64,000 bases of DNA from Streptomyces sp. NBC_01754 (GCF_035918015.1 NZ_CP109132.1:5518001-5582000), one strand, 5' to 3'; positions 18,024 through 26,655 are shown, counted from the first letter of the stretch. Numbers and translations: made by a program. The notes: generated by a model from the letters alone, not told the origin.

Positions 18024-21000
18024 ATGTCTGAGCACCCCGCACGGCACGACATCGCCTCAAGACTCGCGGAACTCCACGCGAGCGACCCCGAGTTCGCCCG
18101 CGCGGCCCCGTCACCGGACGTCGCCCGGACCGTCCGGCGCTCCGCCGGCAGTCTCGTCGGCACCATGGCGGCCGCCATGCGCGGTTACGCGGACCGGCCG
18201 GCCCTCGCCCACAGGGCCCACCACGTCGTCCGCGACGGCGCCACCGGCGAACGCGTCCTCGAACTCCTCCCCTCCTTCGAGACACTGACCTACGCCGAGC
18301 TGTGGCAGCGGGTCGGCACACTCTCCACCGCCTGGGCCGACCCGGCCTGCGGCCTGCGCCCCGGCGACTTCGTCGCGATGCTGGGATCCACCGGCGTCGA
18401 CCACGCGACGATCGACCTGGCCTGCCTGTATCTGGGAGCGGTGTCGGTCCCGCTCCCCCTCGGATGGTCCGCGCCACGCCTGGCACCGGTCATCGCCGAA
18501 ACGGGCCCGGGGATCCTCGCAGCCGACATCGGTTCGATCGACACGGCGGTCGAGACCGTCCTGGCGTCCGGCTCCATCCACCGCCTGGTCGTCTTCGACT
18601 GCGATCCACGCGTGGACGGCCACCGGAACGCCCTTCGGGACGCCGTCGACAAGCTGAACGGACGGGCCACGGTCGTCACACTGCGGGACGAACTGCGCCG
18701 CGGCGGCCGGCTGCCCGCCGTGGAACCGTACGACGACGGCGATCCCGACCGGCTGGCCGGCCTGATCTACACCTCCGGAAGCACCGGCACGCCCAAGGGC
18801 GCCCTCTACACCGCGTCCATGATCACGGGAATGTGGCAGAACGGCCTCGACGGCATGACCAACGCCGGGGCGGGCAGCGACACCCCGGTGCCGACGATCG
18901 TCCTGCACTACATGCCCATGAGCCACGTCAACGGCCGCGCCTGGCTGGTCTCCGGGCTCTCCTCGGGCGGCATCGGCTTCTTCGCGGCCCGCAGCGACAT
19001 GTCGACGCTGTTCGACGACATCCGCCTCTCGCGTCCCACGGTGCTGAGCCTGGTGCCGAGGATCTGCGACATGGTCTTCCAGCGGTATTCCCTCGAAGCC
19101 GAACGCCTCCTGCGTACCGGCATGTCCCGACCGGACGCCGAAGCGGCCGCACTGCACCGGGTCCGCGACGGAATGCTCGGCGGACGCGTCGTCAGCGCGC
19201 TCTGCGGCAGCGCGCCGTTGTCACCGGCCACGCGCACGTTCATGGCGTCGGTCCTCGGCACCGGGATCGTCGACTGCTACGGGTCGACGGAGACGACCCG
19301 GGCCGTCGTCGTCGACCAGCGGGTGCGCCGTCCTCCGGTGATCGACTACCGGCTGGCCGACGTCCCGGAACTCGGATACTTCACCACCGACAAGCCGCAC
19401 CCCCGGGGCGAACTCCGCCTCAAATCCGCCGGACTGGTGCCGGGCTACTACAAGCAACCCGAGATCACCGCGCGCGCCTTCGACGACGACGGCTACTACC
19501 GGACGGGGGACGTGTTCGCCGAGACCGCGCCCGACCACCTGGTCTACGTCGACCGCGTCAACAACGTCGTGAAGCTCTCGCAGGGGGAGTTCGTCGCCCT
19601 GTCCCGGCTGGAGGCGCTGTACTCGGCCGACCCGTACGTCGCGCAGATCTATGTCCACGGCAGCAGCGAGCAGGCGTTCCTGCTGGCGGTCGTGGTCCCC
19701 GACCGGGACCGCCCGCTACGGGACGGCCCGGTACAGAACCCCCTCGGACAGGCCGACGACACCGCGACACGGGCGGCGGTCCTGGACTCGATGAGGGAAC
19801 TCGCCCACGAGGCCGGACTGCGCCCGTACGAGGTGCCTCACGACATCCTGATCGCGCACGAGCCGTTCACCGTCGACAACGGGCTGCTGTCGGGCGTCGG
19901 CAAACTCCTGCGCCCCGCCGTCAAGGAACGCTACGGCGGTCAACTGGAGGAGTTGTACGCGGACATCGAGGCCGGCCGCACCGACCGGATCTCGGCGCTG
20001 CGGGCGGCCACGGGCCGCGACGTCACACCGCTGGAAGCGGTCCTCACCGCCGTACAGATCACCCTGGGCTGCCCCGCCTCGGTGATCCGGGCGGAGTCCT
20101 GCTTCATGGATCTCGGGGGCGACTCCCTGTCAGCGCACACCTTCTCCACGATCCTTGAGCAGATCATCGACGTGGAGGTCCCGATCCAGGCCGTGCTGGA
20201 CCCCACCTCGACGCTGACCCGCATCGCGGGCCGCATCGCGAGCGGCAACACCAACAGCACCGCGTACGGCAACACGGACCGCACCCCGGACCCCAAGGGC
20301 CCGGCACGCGTGACGCGCGCGCCCCGCCCCACGTTCGCCTCGGTGCACGGCCGGGACGCGGTCGAGGTGAAAGCGGCCGATCTCACCCTCGACCGGTTCG
20401 TCGACGACCGGCTCCTCGACCGGTCACCACGGACACCGGACGGCGCCGTTCCGGTCCGGAACGTCCTGATCACCGGATCGACCGGCTACCTCGGACGGTT
20501 CCTGGCGGTCGAATGGCTCCGGCGCCTCGCCGGGACGGGCGGGCGGCTGATCTGCCTCGCCCGGGCCGCCGACGACGCGGCCGCCCGGCAGCGGGTGGTC
20601 GAGAGCCTGCGCGCCGCGTCCCCGGACGGAACCGATCAGTTCGACGCGGCGGTGGCGGGCCGGCTCGAGGTCGTCGCCGCCGATGTGTCGGCGCCTCGTC
20701 TGGGCCTCGACACCGCGAACTGGGAGAGGCTGGCCGCCGAGACCGATCACATCGTGCACGCCGCGGCCCTGGTCAACCACGTGCTCCCGTACAGCCGGCT
20801 GTTCGCACCGAACGTCGCCGCGACGGCGGAGCTGATGGAGCTGGCACTCAGCGACCGGATGAAGCGATTCACCTACGTCTCGACCATCGCCGTCGCGCTG
20901 CGGCCCGACGGGTCGTTCCTCGACGAGTCGGCCGATGTCCGGGCGGCGCCCGGGTCACGGCGGCTGGACGGCTCCGACGCGAACGGATACGCCGCCAGCA

Positions 21001-21683
21001 AATGGGCCGGCGAGGTCCTGCTCCGGGATGCGCACGACCGGACGGGCCTGCCGGTCACGGTGTTCCGCCCCGGCATGATCCTGGCCCACAGCCGCCTGCC
21101 CGGCCGCCTGAACCTCCCGGACCGGTTCACCCGGCTGCTCCTCGGCATCCTCACGACGGGCATGGCACCGCGCTCCTTCTACCGCCTCGACCAGGACGGC
21201 AACCGCTGCCGGGCCCACTACAGCGGCCTGCCTGTCGACTTCACCGCCGAGGCGATCGCCTCACTCAGCGCCCGCGGCGCACACGGGTACGTCACGTACA
21301 ACACCGTCAACGCCAACGACGACGGCGTCTCGCTGGACGAGATCGTGGGCTGGCTGATCCGCGCGGGCCACCCGATCACCCGGTTCGACGACTACGAGCA
21401 GTGGCACATGCGCTTCGAGTCGGCCCTGCGAGGCCTTCCGGACCACCAACGCCGTCTGTCACTCCTGCCGTTGATCCGGGCATACGCCCGACCCGCCGAG
21501 CCGAGAACAGGCCCCGAGGTACCGACCTCACGGTTCACCACCGCGCTGGCCGGACTGCACACGGACGGCGTCCTCGGCACGGGGTTCCGCCCCGGCACAG
21601 GGGGTGGCCTCGTGCCGTCGCTCACCGAGGAGTTCGTCAGCAAGTGCGTCGCGGACCTGAGGCTGCTCGGTCTGGTCCACTGA
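18024..21683 (+). CDS. Carboxylic acid reductase (A-T-R)
   Basis: 1219-aa three-domain enzyme with the layout and length of Nocardia/Mycobacterium CAR. The adenylation domain (about 40-650) has LIYTSGSTGTPKGALYT near residue 246 and a CYGSTETT core. The carrier domain carries LGGDSL with the phosphopantetheine Ser701. The NADPH-dependent reductase domain begins near 813 with NVLITGSTGYLGR and has the SDR-type Tyr/Lys pair in YAASKWAGE (about 989/993). It should adenylate an acid, load it on the pantetheine arm and release an aldehyde. It needs a phosphopantetheinyl transferase, not present here. It has no condensation domain. GGAG precedes the ATG. Confidence 0.9.
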   Translation: MSEHPARHDIASRLAELHASDPEFARAAPSPDVARTVRRSAGSLVGTMAAAMRGYADRPALAHRAHHVVRDGATGERVLELLPSFETLTYAELWQRVGTLSTAWADPACGLRPGDFVAMLGSTGVDHATIDLACLYLGAVSVPLPLGWSAPRLAPVIAETGPGILAADIGSIDTAVETVLASGSIHRLVVFDCDPRVDGHRNALRDAVDKLNGRATVVTLRDELRRGGRLPAVEPYDDGDPDRLAGLIYTSGSTGTPKGALYTASMITGMWQNGLDGMTNAGAGSDTPVPTIVLHYMPMSHVNGRAWLVSGLSSGGIGFFAARSDMSTLFDDIRLSRPTVLSLVPRICDMVFQRYSLEAERLLRTGMSRPDAEAAALHRVRDGMLGGRVVSALCGSAPLSPATRTFMASVLGTGIVDCYGSTETTRAVVVDQRVRRPPVIDYRLADVPELGYFTTDKPHPRGELRLKSAGLVPGYYKQPEITARAFDDDGYYRTGDVFAETAPDHLVYVDRVNNVVKLSQGEFVALSRLEALYSADPYVAQIYVHGSSEQAFLLAVVVPDRDRPLRDGPVQNPLGQADDTATRAAVLDSMRELAHEAGLRPYEVPHDILIAHEPFTVDNGLLSGVGKLLRPAVKERYGGQLEELYADIEAGRTDRISALRAATGRDVTPLEAVLTAVQITLGCPASVIRAESCFMDLGGDSLSAHTFSTILEQIIDVEVPIQAVLDPTSTLTRIAGRIASGNTNSTAYGNTDRTPDPKGPARVTRAPRPTFASVHGRDAVEVKAADLTLDRFVDDRLLDRSPRTPDGAVPVRNVLITGSTGYLGRFLAVEWLRRLAGTGGRLICLARAADDAAARQRVVESLRAASPDGTDQFDAAVAGRLEVVAADVSAPRLGLDTANWERLAAETDHIVHAAALVNHVLPYSRLFAPNVAATAELMELALSDRMKRFTYVSTIAVALRPDGSFLDESADVRAAPGSRRLDGSDANGYAASKWAGEVLLRDAHDRTGLPVTVFRPGMILAHSRLPGRLNLPDRFTRLLLGILTTGMAPRSFYRLDQDGNRCRAHYSGLPVDFTAEAIASLSARGAHGYVTYNTVNANDDGVSLDEIVGWLIRAGHPITRFDDYEQWHMRFESALRGLPDHQRRLSLLPLIRAYARPAEPRTGPEVPTSRFTTALAGLHTDGVLGTGFRPGTGGGLVPSLTEEFVSKCVADLRLLGLVH

Positions 21684-21888
21684 TGTGGCGCTGAGGCGCC
21701 GTCGTGCTGTTCCCGACCGCCGCCCGTAGCCCGTGGCGGGTGTGGTGGGCGCCGCCGGCGCGGACTCCTCGCACCGGGCGAGCGTGGCGGTGAGCGGGTC
21801 CCGAAGCGCTCACGCGCTGATGAGAGAGCCTGGGAGGGGGTGCCCCGCGCCGGGTCCGGGAAGGCCGCCGCTCCCCCTCCCGCACGCG

Positions 21889-23232
21889 TCATCTCGGGGT
21901 GTGCGTGTTTCTGTGCGGCCCGTCTTCCTCGGTGTGCCGTTTCAGGAGGCGTCGCCCGCCCGGACGGCCGCGGTCCATCTCGCGCCATTCCGGCCGTAGC
22001 CCGGTCGCGGTCGTGGTGAGGAAGTACGCGAGCCCGCCGGCGAGCAGCACGGGCACCAGTCCGGCGGAGGCCACCACCGCCCCGGCGATCAGTCCACCGA
22101 GAGGGATGCCCGCCCAGGCCAGCGAGTCACCGAGCGCGTTGACCCGGCCCAGGAGCCGGCGCGGCACCCGTTCGAGCAGGACGGCCCCCAGCACCGGGTT
22201 GAGGAAGCCCGCCCCGAAGCCGCTGACCGCGAAGACGGCCAGGACCACTTCCAGCGGGGCGTCGGAGGCGAGGACCAGGAACCTCGGAGCCCCGGCCAGC
22301 AGGAATCCGGCGAAGAACACCACTCTGCGCCGCAGCCGGTGCGCCGCCACCGCGGCGATCAGGCTCCCGGCGACCGCGGCCGCCCCCATCACGCTGCCCG
22401 TCAGGCCGATGGCGGCCGGTCCGTTGCCGGACTCCCTGGCCCAGACGGGCATGAGCACCGTGGTGAACGCCGCGTCCAGCAGGTTGGTGATCCCCACCAT
22501 GACAATGACCGTGAGCAGCAACGGATCGCCGCGCAGGAAGGCGAAGCCCTCGCCGAATCGTCGCCAGTAGCCCGGTGGCGTCTCCCCGGCCTGCGCCGGG
22601 ACGTCCTCGGCCGCGTGTCCCATGCCGCGCGGCAACGCCAGTTGGATGATCACCGATCCGAGGGCGAAACAGCCCGCGTTGACGGTGAGCCCCGTCAGGG
22701 GGCCGAGCAGCGCCACCAGGGAACCGCCGGCCGCCGGACCGATGGTGGAGGCGAGCCGCTCGGTCACCCCGGACAGACCGGTGGCCCGTTCCAGCGGTAC
22801 CCCGCCGCGCTCGGCGGCTTCCGGGACCATGACCTCCTTGGCCAGATCGCCGGGGCCTCGGGCCGCACCGATCACAGCGACCAAGGCCAGCAGGAGCGGA
22901 AAGGACAGGAGGTGACGGGCGTGGAACAGGGGAATCGCGACGGCGGCGGTCGCGCTGACCAGATCCGTGGTCCAGGAGACGGCCCGTGGTCCGGTCCGGT
23001 CCACCAACGGCCCGGTGAACGCCTTGACCACCACGTAGGGGGCCATCTGGAAGAAGGCGACCAGTCCGGTCCGGGTGGCGCTGCCCGTCGTGACGAGTAC
23101 GAACCAGGGCAGTGCGACGGCCGATATCCGGGTGCCGGTCAGTGACACGGCCATGGCCGCCAGCACCCCGGTCAGCGGTCGTAAGGACCGCCTGCCGGAT
23201 ATGCCCTTCGCGGCCGGGCCGGCCCCCCTCAT
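21889..23232 (-). CDS. MFS transporter, ArsR-linked
   Basis: 447-aa major facilitator with about 12 hydrophobic segments, of the MFS_3/enterobactin-exporter-like type. It begins with ATG overlapping the stop of the ArsR-like repressor gene by four bases, so the two form a self-regulated efflux unit. The basic, arginine- and histidine-rich C-terminal tail (about 25 residues) extends past the last membrane helix. It converges with the carboxylic acid reductase gene across a 205-base gap; whether it belongs to the biosynthetic cluster is unclear. Substrate unknown. Confidence 0.88.
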   Translation of the reverse strand: MRGAGPAAKGISGRRSLRPLTGVLAAMAVSLTGTRISAVALPWFVLVTTGSATRTGLVAFFQMAPYVVVKAFTGPLVDRTGPRAVSWTTDLVSATAAVAIPLFHARHLLSFPLLLALVAVIGAARGPGDLAKEVMVPEAAERGGVPLERATGLSGVTERLASTIGPAAGGSLVALLGPLTGLTVNAGCFALGSVIIQLALPRGMGHAAEDVPAQAGETPPGYWRRFGEGFAFLRGDPLLLTVIVMVGITNLLDAAFTTVLMPVWARESGNGPAAIGLTGSVMGAAAVAGSLIAAVAAHRLRRRVVFFAGFLLAGAPRFLVLASDAPLEVVLAVFAVSGFGAGFLNPVLGAVLLERVPRRLLGRVNALGDSLAWAGIPLGGLIAGAVVASAGLVPVLLAGGLAYFLTTTATGLRPEWREMDRGRPGGRRLLKRHTEEDGPHRNTHTPR

Positions 23233-23909
23233 GACGTCTCCGCACCGGTGGGGGGTTCCGTTCCCCTCGCGGTCTTCGGGTCGGAGCGCACCTCCGGCCC
23301 GGCGGGCGCGTCCAGTTCGGGCAGGAAGTGGGTGATGACACCGACCCGCTGGGCCCCCTCCGGGGCACTCGCCGCTTCCTCCGGCGTGTCCCTCCGGTAG
23401 CGGGCGATGACGTCCCTCAACTCCTGGCGCATGGCGGCGACCTCTTCAGGCGTGAGCCGCAGGGCCCAGTCGCTCAGGTCGAAGGCGTCCCGCCAGGCGT
23501 GGGGCATCGTCTGTAGTTCGTTCAGCGTCCGCTGGACGCGCAGGGTGTACGTGGCGGCGACGGACTGCGCGTAGGCCAGGGCGGCCTCCGGCTCCCGGTC
23601 GGCGAGTCCCCGGTTGAGCTCCGTCGTGTGGTGCACCGAACGCCACCAGCGCTCCCGCGCGTTGCCGCGTTCCACGTCTTCCTCGACGAAGCCGGCCGCG
23701 CCGAGCTGACGCAGGTGGTAGCTGGCCGTTCCCGAATTCACACCGAGCCGTTCCGCGAGGCGGGTGGCCGTCGACGGACCGTGCTTCCGGAGCAGCCCGA
23801 CCAGCTGCACACGCACCGGGTGCGCGAGGGCGCGCAGCCCCTGGGCGTCCAGGAGGACGGAGTTCTCTTCGACGTTCGGGCCATCCGGCCTCTTCGCTGT
23901 ATCGGACAT
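23229..23909 (-). CDS. ArsR-like winged-helix repressor
   Basis: 226-aa regulator. A winged HTH spans about residues 23-100: LRALAHPVRVQLVGLL, then STATRLAERLGVNSGTASYHL as the recognition helix region, and GFVEEDVERGNARERWW as the wing. The C-terminal ~120 residues are the helical extension seen in ArsR/SmtB-like (HTH_20) regulators that lack metal-site cysteines, so a small-molecule ligand is more likely than a metal. The start ATG lies 17 bases from a four-unit operator array, indicating autoregulation together with the coupled MFS gene. Confidence 0.88.
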   Translation of the reverse strand: MSDTAKRPDGPNVEENSVLLDAQGLRALAHPVRVQLVGLLRKHGPSTATRLAERLGVNSGTASYHLRQLGAAGFVEEDVERGNARERWWRSVHHTTELNRGLADREPEAALAYAQSVAATYTLRVQRTLNELQTMPHAWRDAFDLSDWALRLTPEEVAAMRQELRDVIARYRRDTPEEAASAPEGAQRVGVITHFLPELDAPAGPEVRSDPKTARGTEPPTGAETS

Positions 23910-23925
23910 GCCACACAGAGTAGAC

Positions 23926-23982
23926 CGCGAAGAGTTCTTTGCGAAGAACTCTTCGCGAAGATGTCTTGGCGAAGGTGCTGTC
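23926..23982. promoter_or_regulatory. 14-bp tandem operator array of the ArsR-MFS unit
   Basis: Four head-to-tail 14-base units start at 23927, 23941, 23955 and 23969. The first three match GCGAAGANNTCTTN exactly and the fourth keeps only GCGAAG. Each of the first three contains the dyad AAGA-N2-TCTT, and together units 1-2 form a perfect inverted repeat with 14-base arms (23926-23939 and 23944-23957). It sits just upstream of the repressor start. The phase of 14 bases puts successive sites about 1.3 helical turns apart. Binding by the adjacent ArsR-like protein is inference. Confidence 0.75.
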
Positions 23983-24311
23983 TCCCGGCTGGGCGGCATC
24001 GCGGCAGTCTCACCCAGGCCCCGGACCTGATGGCCGCCCCGGCCCTGCGGGCCCCGGTCGAGGAGACCCTGGCCCGGCTGCGCGGTCGTCTCGGCCGAGG
24101 TCGTGGCGGAGGCATGCCGGGGCTGCGAGCCGGACACCTCGCTGGGCCCGCAGTCCATCGCGGCGACCACCGTCTCGATGCTCCAGGGCGGCCATGTGCC
24201 GGCCCGCGCGGCCGACTCCGTCGCCCCGTTCGGCCAAGCCGTCGCCGGGTGCGGGGGCTGCTGGTCCCACGTACGCCGACCGCCTGACCCCGACGAGAGG
24301 CAGCACCCTTC
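23983..24311. other. Gene-free or decayed stretch
   Basis: No reading frame here has both a good start and recognisable protein features; open frames are low-complexity Arg/Pro/Gly shadows. Since the next gene downstream is a pseudogene, this may be the remnant of another gene, but I see no family in it. Confidence 0.4.
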
Positions 24312-24954
24312 ATGGACGCCCAGCAGTACGAGATCACCCTGCCCGCCGACTACGACATGGGGGTCATCCGTCAGCGGGTGGCCGTCGGCGGCCGTCTCCT
24401 CGATGACCGCGCCGGACTCGGACTGAAGGCCTACGTGATCCGGGAGCGCGGTGTCGACGGCTCGCCGGTCAACCAGTACGCCCCCGTCCATCTGTGGAAC
24501 GACACCGGCGCGATGGCCCACTTCCTGGGGTGGGCGGAGGTGGATTCCAGAACATCGTCCGCGACTTCGGCCGCCCCGCCGTCCAACACTGGACCGGCAT
24601 CGCTGCCACGCCGGCCCCGCCCGCGCGGCGTTCCCCCGGTCGGCCTCGCGCCGCCTCACCCCGGTCCCCGTCGACCGTGGCCCTGACGGAACCGGACTCG
24701 GCCTGGCCGCACTGATCGAGCGCGAGGCTGAGGGGCTTCGAGGGATCGCCCGCCGCGATGACGTACACACCGCCGCCCTGTCCTTCGCCCCACAGTCCTG
24801 GCAGCTGATGCGGTTCGTCCTGTGGGAGGGCGTCACGGCCCCCGACGAGGCGGCTACCGAACGCTACGAGGTGCTGCACCTGTCGGCTCGCGGCCTGGCC
24901 CGGCCTCCCGGAGGGGCGAGCCTGGTAAGGCCCGGGTGGGTCACGGCGGCGTGA
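24312..24954 (+). pseudogene. Frameshifted DUF4865-family gene
   Basis: The protein starts as MDAQQYEITLPADYDMG with RERGVDGSPVNQYAP, typical of DUF4865 proteins, then is interrupted twice. Near 24526-24534 the family sequence continues as GGGGFQNIVRDFGRPAVQHW in the frame two bases on, and near 24600 it moves to the third frame (CHAGPARAAFPRSASRR through WQLMRFVLWEG) up to the stop at 24954. Each frame in isolation ends in a short meaningless tail. Two independent indels in one gene indicate a pseudogene; assembly errors in a GC-rich run are the alternative. Confidence 0.75.
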
Positions 24955-25009
24955 CCAGCCGGACGACGCGGACGAGAGAGCTGTCCGGATCGACTACGGG
25001 CCTCTCCCG

Positions 25010-25261
25010 TCAGGGCACGGCGATGACGAAGGCGGTCCAGGCGGCCGGGGGGACGGTGAGGACGGGGCCGTCGGTGGTCTTGGAGTCACGGATGTGTACG
25101 GCGGCGGGGTGCGCGGCGACCTCGACGCAATTGCCGCCCTCGCTGCCGCTGTAGCTGGACTTGCGCCAGTCGTAGGCGACCTCGACGCAGTTGCCGCCCT
25201 GGTCGCTGCTGTAGCTCGACTTGAACCAACTGAGCGGTGTGCTGTGTGCCTCGCGCGTCAT
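25010..25261 (-). CDS. DUF397 protein with duplicated core
   Basis: 83-aa DUF397-family protein, the small partner of XRE/DUF5753 regulators in Streptomyces (WhiJ/BldB-associated systems). Family members normally carry one W-x-K-S-S-Y-S signature; this one carries two, WFKSSYSSDQGGNCVEVA (residues 12-29) and WRKSSYSGSEGGNCVEVA (32-49), followed by the usual VHIRDSKTTDGPVL. It starts four bases before the end of the XRE gene (ATGA), so the two proteins are co-translated. Confidence 0.9.
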   Translation of the reverse strand: MTREAHSTPLSWFKSSYSSDQGGNCVEVAYDWRKSSYSGSEGGNCVEVAAHPAAVHIRDSKTTDGPVLTVPPAAWTAFVIAVP

Positions 25262-26082
25262 GACTCTCCCAGCATGTCGTCCAGTAGGCGCATGCTCTCC
25301 TCTGGGGAAAGCGCCTGCGAACGAAGCATCCCATATTTCTGTTGCAGCACGCAGACCTCGTCCAGGTCATCGATCAGAAAGCTGACCCGCTGCCCTTCCA
25401 CATAGGCCAGCTGATCGTGATCGGGCGTCTCCAGCAGAACCATCGGGCCGTCGAGGGCAGCGTGCGTCTCCCGGTCCGTGGGCATGATCTGTAGTCCTAG
25501 GAAGGGTAGTTCGGCGCACTGCCGCAGATGCTTGATCTGCTCGCGCAGAACACGGCGTCCACCGACAGGCCGACGGAGGATGCCTTCCTCGATCAGGAAG
25601 CTGACCATCGGCCGGGGCTTACGGTCGAGCACACTCTGCCGATCGAGCCGCGCCACCACTCGTTCCTCCAACTCATCGTCTTCCAAAGGCGGGTAGAGGC
25701 TGACGAACACGGCACGGGCGTACTCCTCCGTCTGAAGTTGCCCCGGCACCACCTGATTCTCGTACGACAGCAGCGTCACCGCCTCCCGCTCGTACTCCAC
25801 GAAGTCCTGCACGAACGCCGGGAACCGCTCCTTCTGTGGCACCTTCGCCACCGCGACCTGCAACACGCCCTTGGTGTCCAGCAGCTCGTCCAGCAGTGCC
25901 GCGAAGTCCGCCTGGAGGGGCCGGCGGCCCTGTTCGATCGAGGCGATCGTGTCCTCGCCCACGCAGCACCGGTCGGCCAGGGCCGCCTGTGTCAGCCCGG
26001 CCGCCTTGCGGAAGGTGGCGAGCTGGGCTCCGATCAGGTGCCAGGACGTGACCCGCTTGTTCTTCTTCTTCGCCGAGTACAT
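25258..26082 (-). CDS. XRE-family regulator with DUF5753 domain
   Basis: 274-aa regulator: N-terminal helix-turn-helix (about residues 17-70: LATFRKAAGLTQAALADRC, TIASIEQGRR) followed by the DUF5753 domain (about 90-270) with YENQVVPGQLQTEEYARA and the LPFLGLQIMP signature. Proteins of this type act with a DUF397 partner and often an anti-sigma-like ATPase, as here, in developmental or antibiotic control. Divergent from the ATPase gene across a region with two inverted repeats that could be its operators. Confidence 0.92.
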   Translation of the reverse strand: MYSAKKKNKRVTSWHLIGAQLATFRKAAGLTQAALADRCCVGEDTIASIEQGRRPLQADFAALLDELLDTKGVLQVAVAKVPQKERFPAFVQDFVEYEREAVTLLSYENQVVPGQLQTEEYARAVFVSLYPPLEDDELEERVVARLDRQSVLDRKPRPMVSFLIEEGILRRPVGGRRVLREQIKHLRQCAELPFLGLQIMPTDRETHAALDGPMVLLETPDHDQLAYVEGQRVSFLIDDLDEVCVLQQKYGMLRSQALSPEESMRLLDDMLGES

Positions 26083-26118
26083 GAAGTGCCTCTCCCCGTG
26101 CGCGACTCCGGCCGACCC

Positions 26119-26184
26119 GTCAGCGGTCGTACGGAAGCGCCGTACGACCTGACGCGCTGGATCACTCTAGTCACTTTCTGTGAC
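26119..26184. promoter_or_regulatory. Two inverted repeats in divergent intergenic region
   Basis: GGTCGTACGG at 26125-26134 pairs with CCGTACGACC at 26140-26149 across a five-base loop, with partial extension of the arms (CGTCA/TGACG) interrupted by two unpaired bases. A second dyad, GTCAC-N5-GTGAC, lies at 26170-26184, only nine bases before the GTG start of the ATPase gene. Both lie between the divergent XRE and ATPase genes and are candidate operators. Confidence 0.5.
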
Positions 26185-26193
26185 AGTCGTCCC

Positions 26194-26640
26194 GTGAACG
26201 AGACAACACAACTCACCCGCTTCCGCGAGGCGTTCTACCGCCGTGAGCGCAGGTCGATCCCCCTCGTACGGCAGTTCGTCCGGGCGGCGCTGCTCGACTG
26301 GGCGTGCGAGGTGCCCGTCGACGACGTACTGCTCTGCGTGACCGAGCTCGCCACCAACGCCCTGGTGCACGGAGTGCCGCCCGGCCGGGGCTTCAAGATC
26401 GAGCTCACCTGCGGGGAGCGCCTGCGCATCGAGGTCCACGACAGCGGGGGCGGCAGGATCCGTCCGGCCGCGGACCTCGCCCCCGACGCGGTGGGCGGGC
26501 GCGGACTCGTGCTGGTCGGGGCGCTCGCCGACGCGTGGGGCGTGGGGGAGCGGGACCCCGGGAAGATCGTGTGGTGCGAGTTTGCCACTTCGGCAAGCAA
26601 GTTTGTCGAATCGGGATCGCGGGCGCACTCTCTGCCGTAG
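26194..26640 (+). CDS. Anti-sigma-factor-like ATP-binding protein (HATPase_c_2)
   Basis: 148-aa GHKL-type ATPase domain without a sensor or kinase dimerisation part, like the many Streptomyces RsbW/SpoIIAB-like proteins. The N box VTELATNALVHG (about residues 49-60), the G1 box VHDSGGGR and the G2 box VGGRGLVLVGALADAWG are present. It likely binds or phosphorylates a partner, or works with the neighbouring XRE/DUF397 pair. The GTG start has no clear Shine-Dalgarno and follows a dyad; it could be translated from a nearly leaderless mRNA. Confidence 0.88.
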   Translation: MNETTQLTRFREAFYRRERRSIPLVRQFVRAALLDWACEVPVDDVLLCVTELATNALVHGVPPGRGFKIELTCGERLRIEVHDSGGGRIRPAADLAPDAVGGRGLVLVGALADAWGVGERDPGKIVWCEFATSASKFVESGSRAHSLP

Positions 26641-26655
26641 ACGGAGGTGTTTCGC

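Noticed and set aside
1..21683. Direct assignment as a ketomemicin, bestatin or belactosin cluster
   Set aside because: Each shares some enzyme types by recollection, but the combination of oxoamine synthase, CitE, LeuA, IPNS-type oxygenase and CAR does not match any I know well enough to name.
21684..21888. Terminator between the CAR and MFS genes
   Set aside because: Only very short GGCG/CGCC pairings were found, not enough to call a hairpin.
23926..23982. CRISPR-like array
   Set aside because: Units are 14 bases with no spacers and sit at a promoter; no cas genes are near.
23983..24311. A small gene of about 100 codons on either strand before the DUF4865 remnant
   Set aside because: Candidate frames lack ribosome-binding sites, domain motifs and consistent codon bias.
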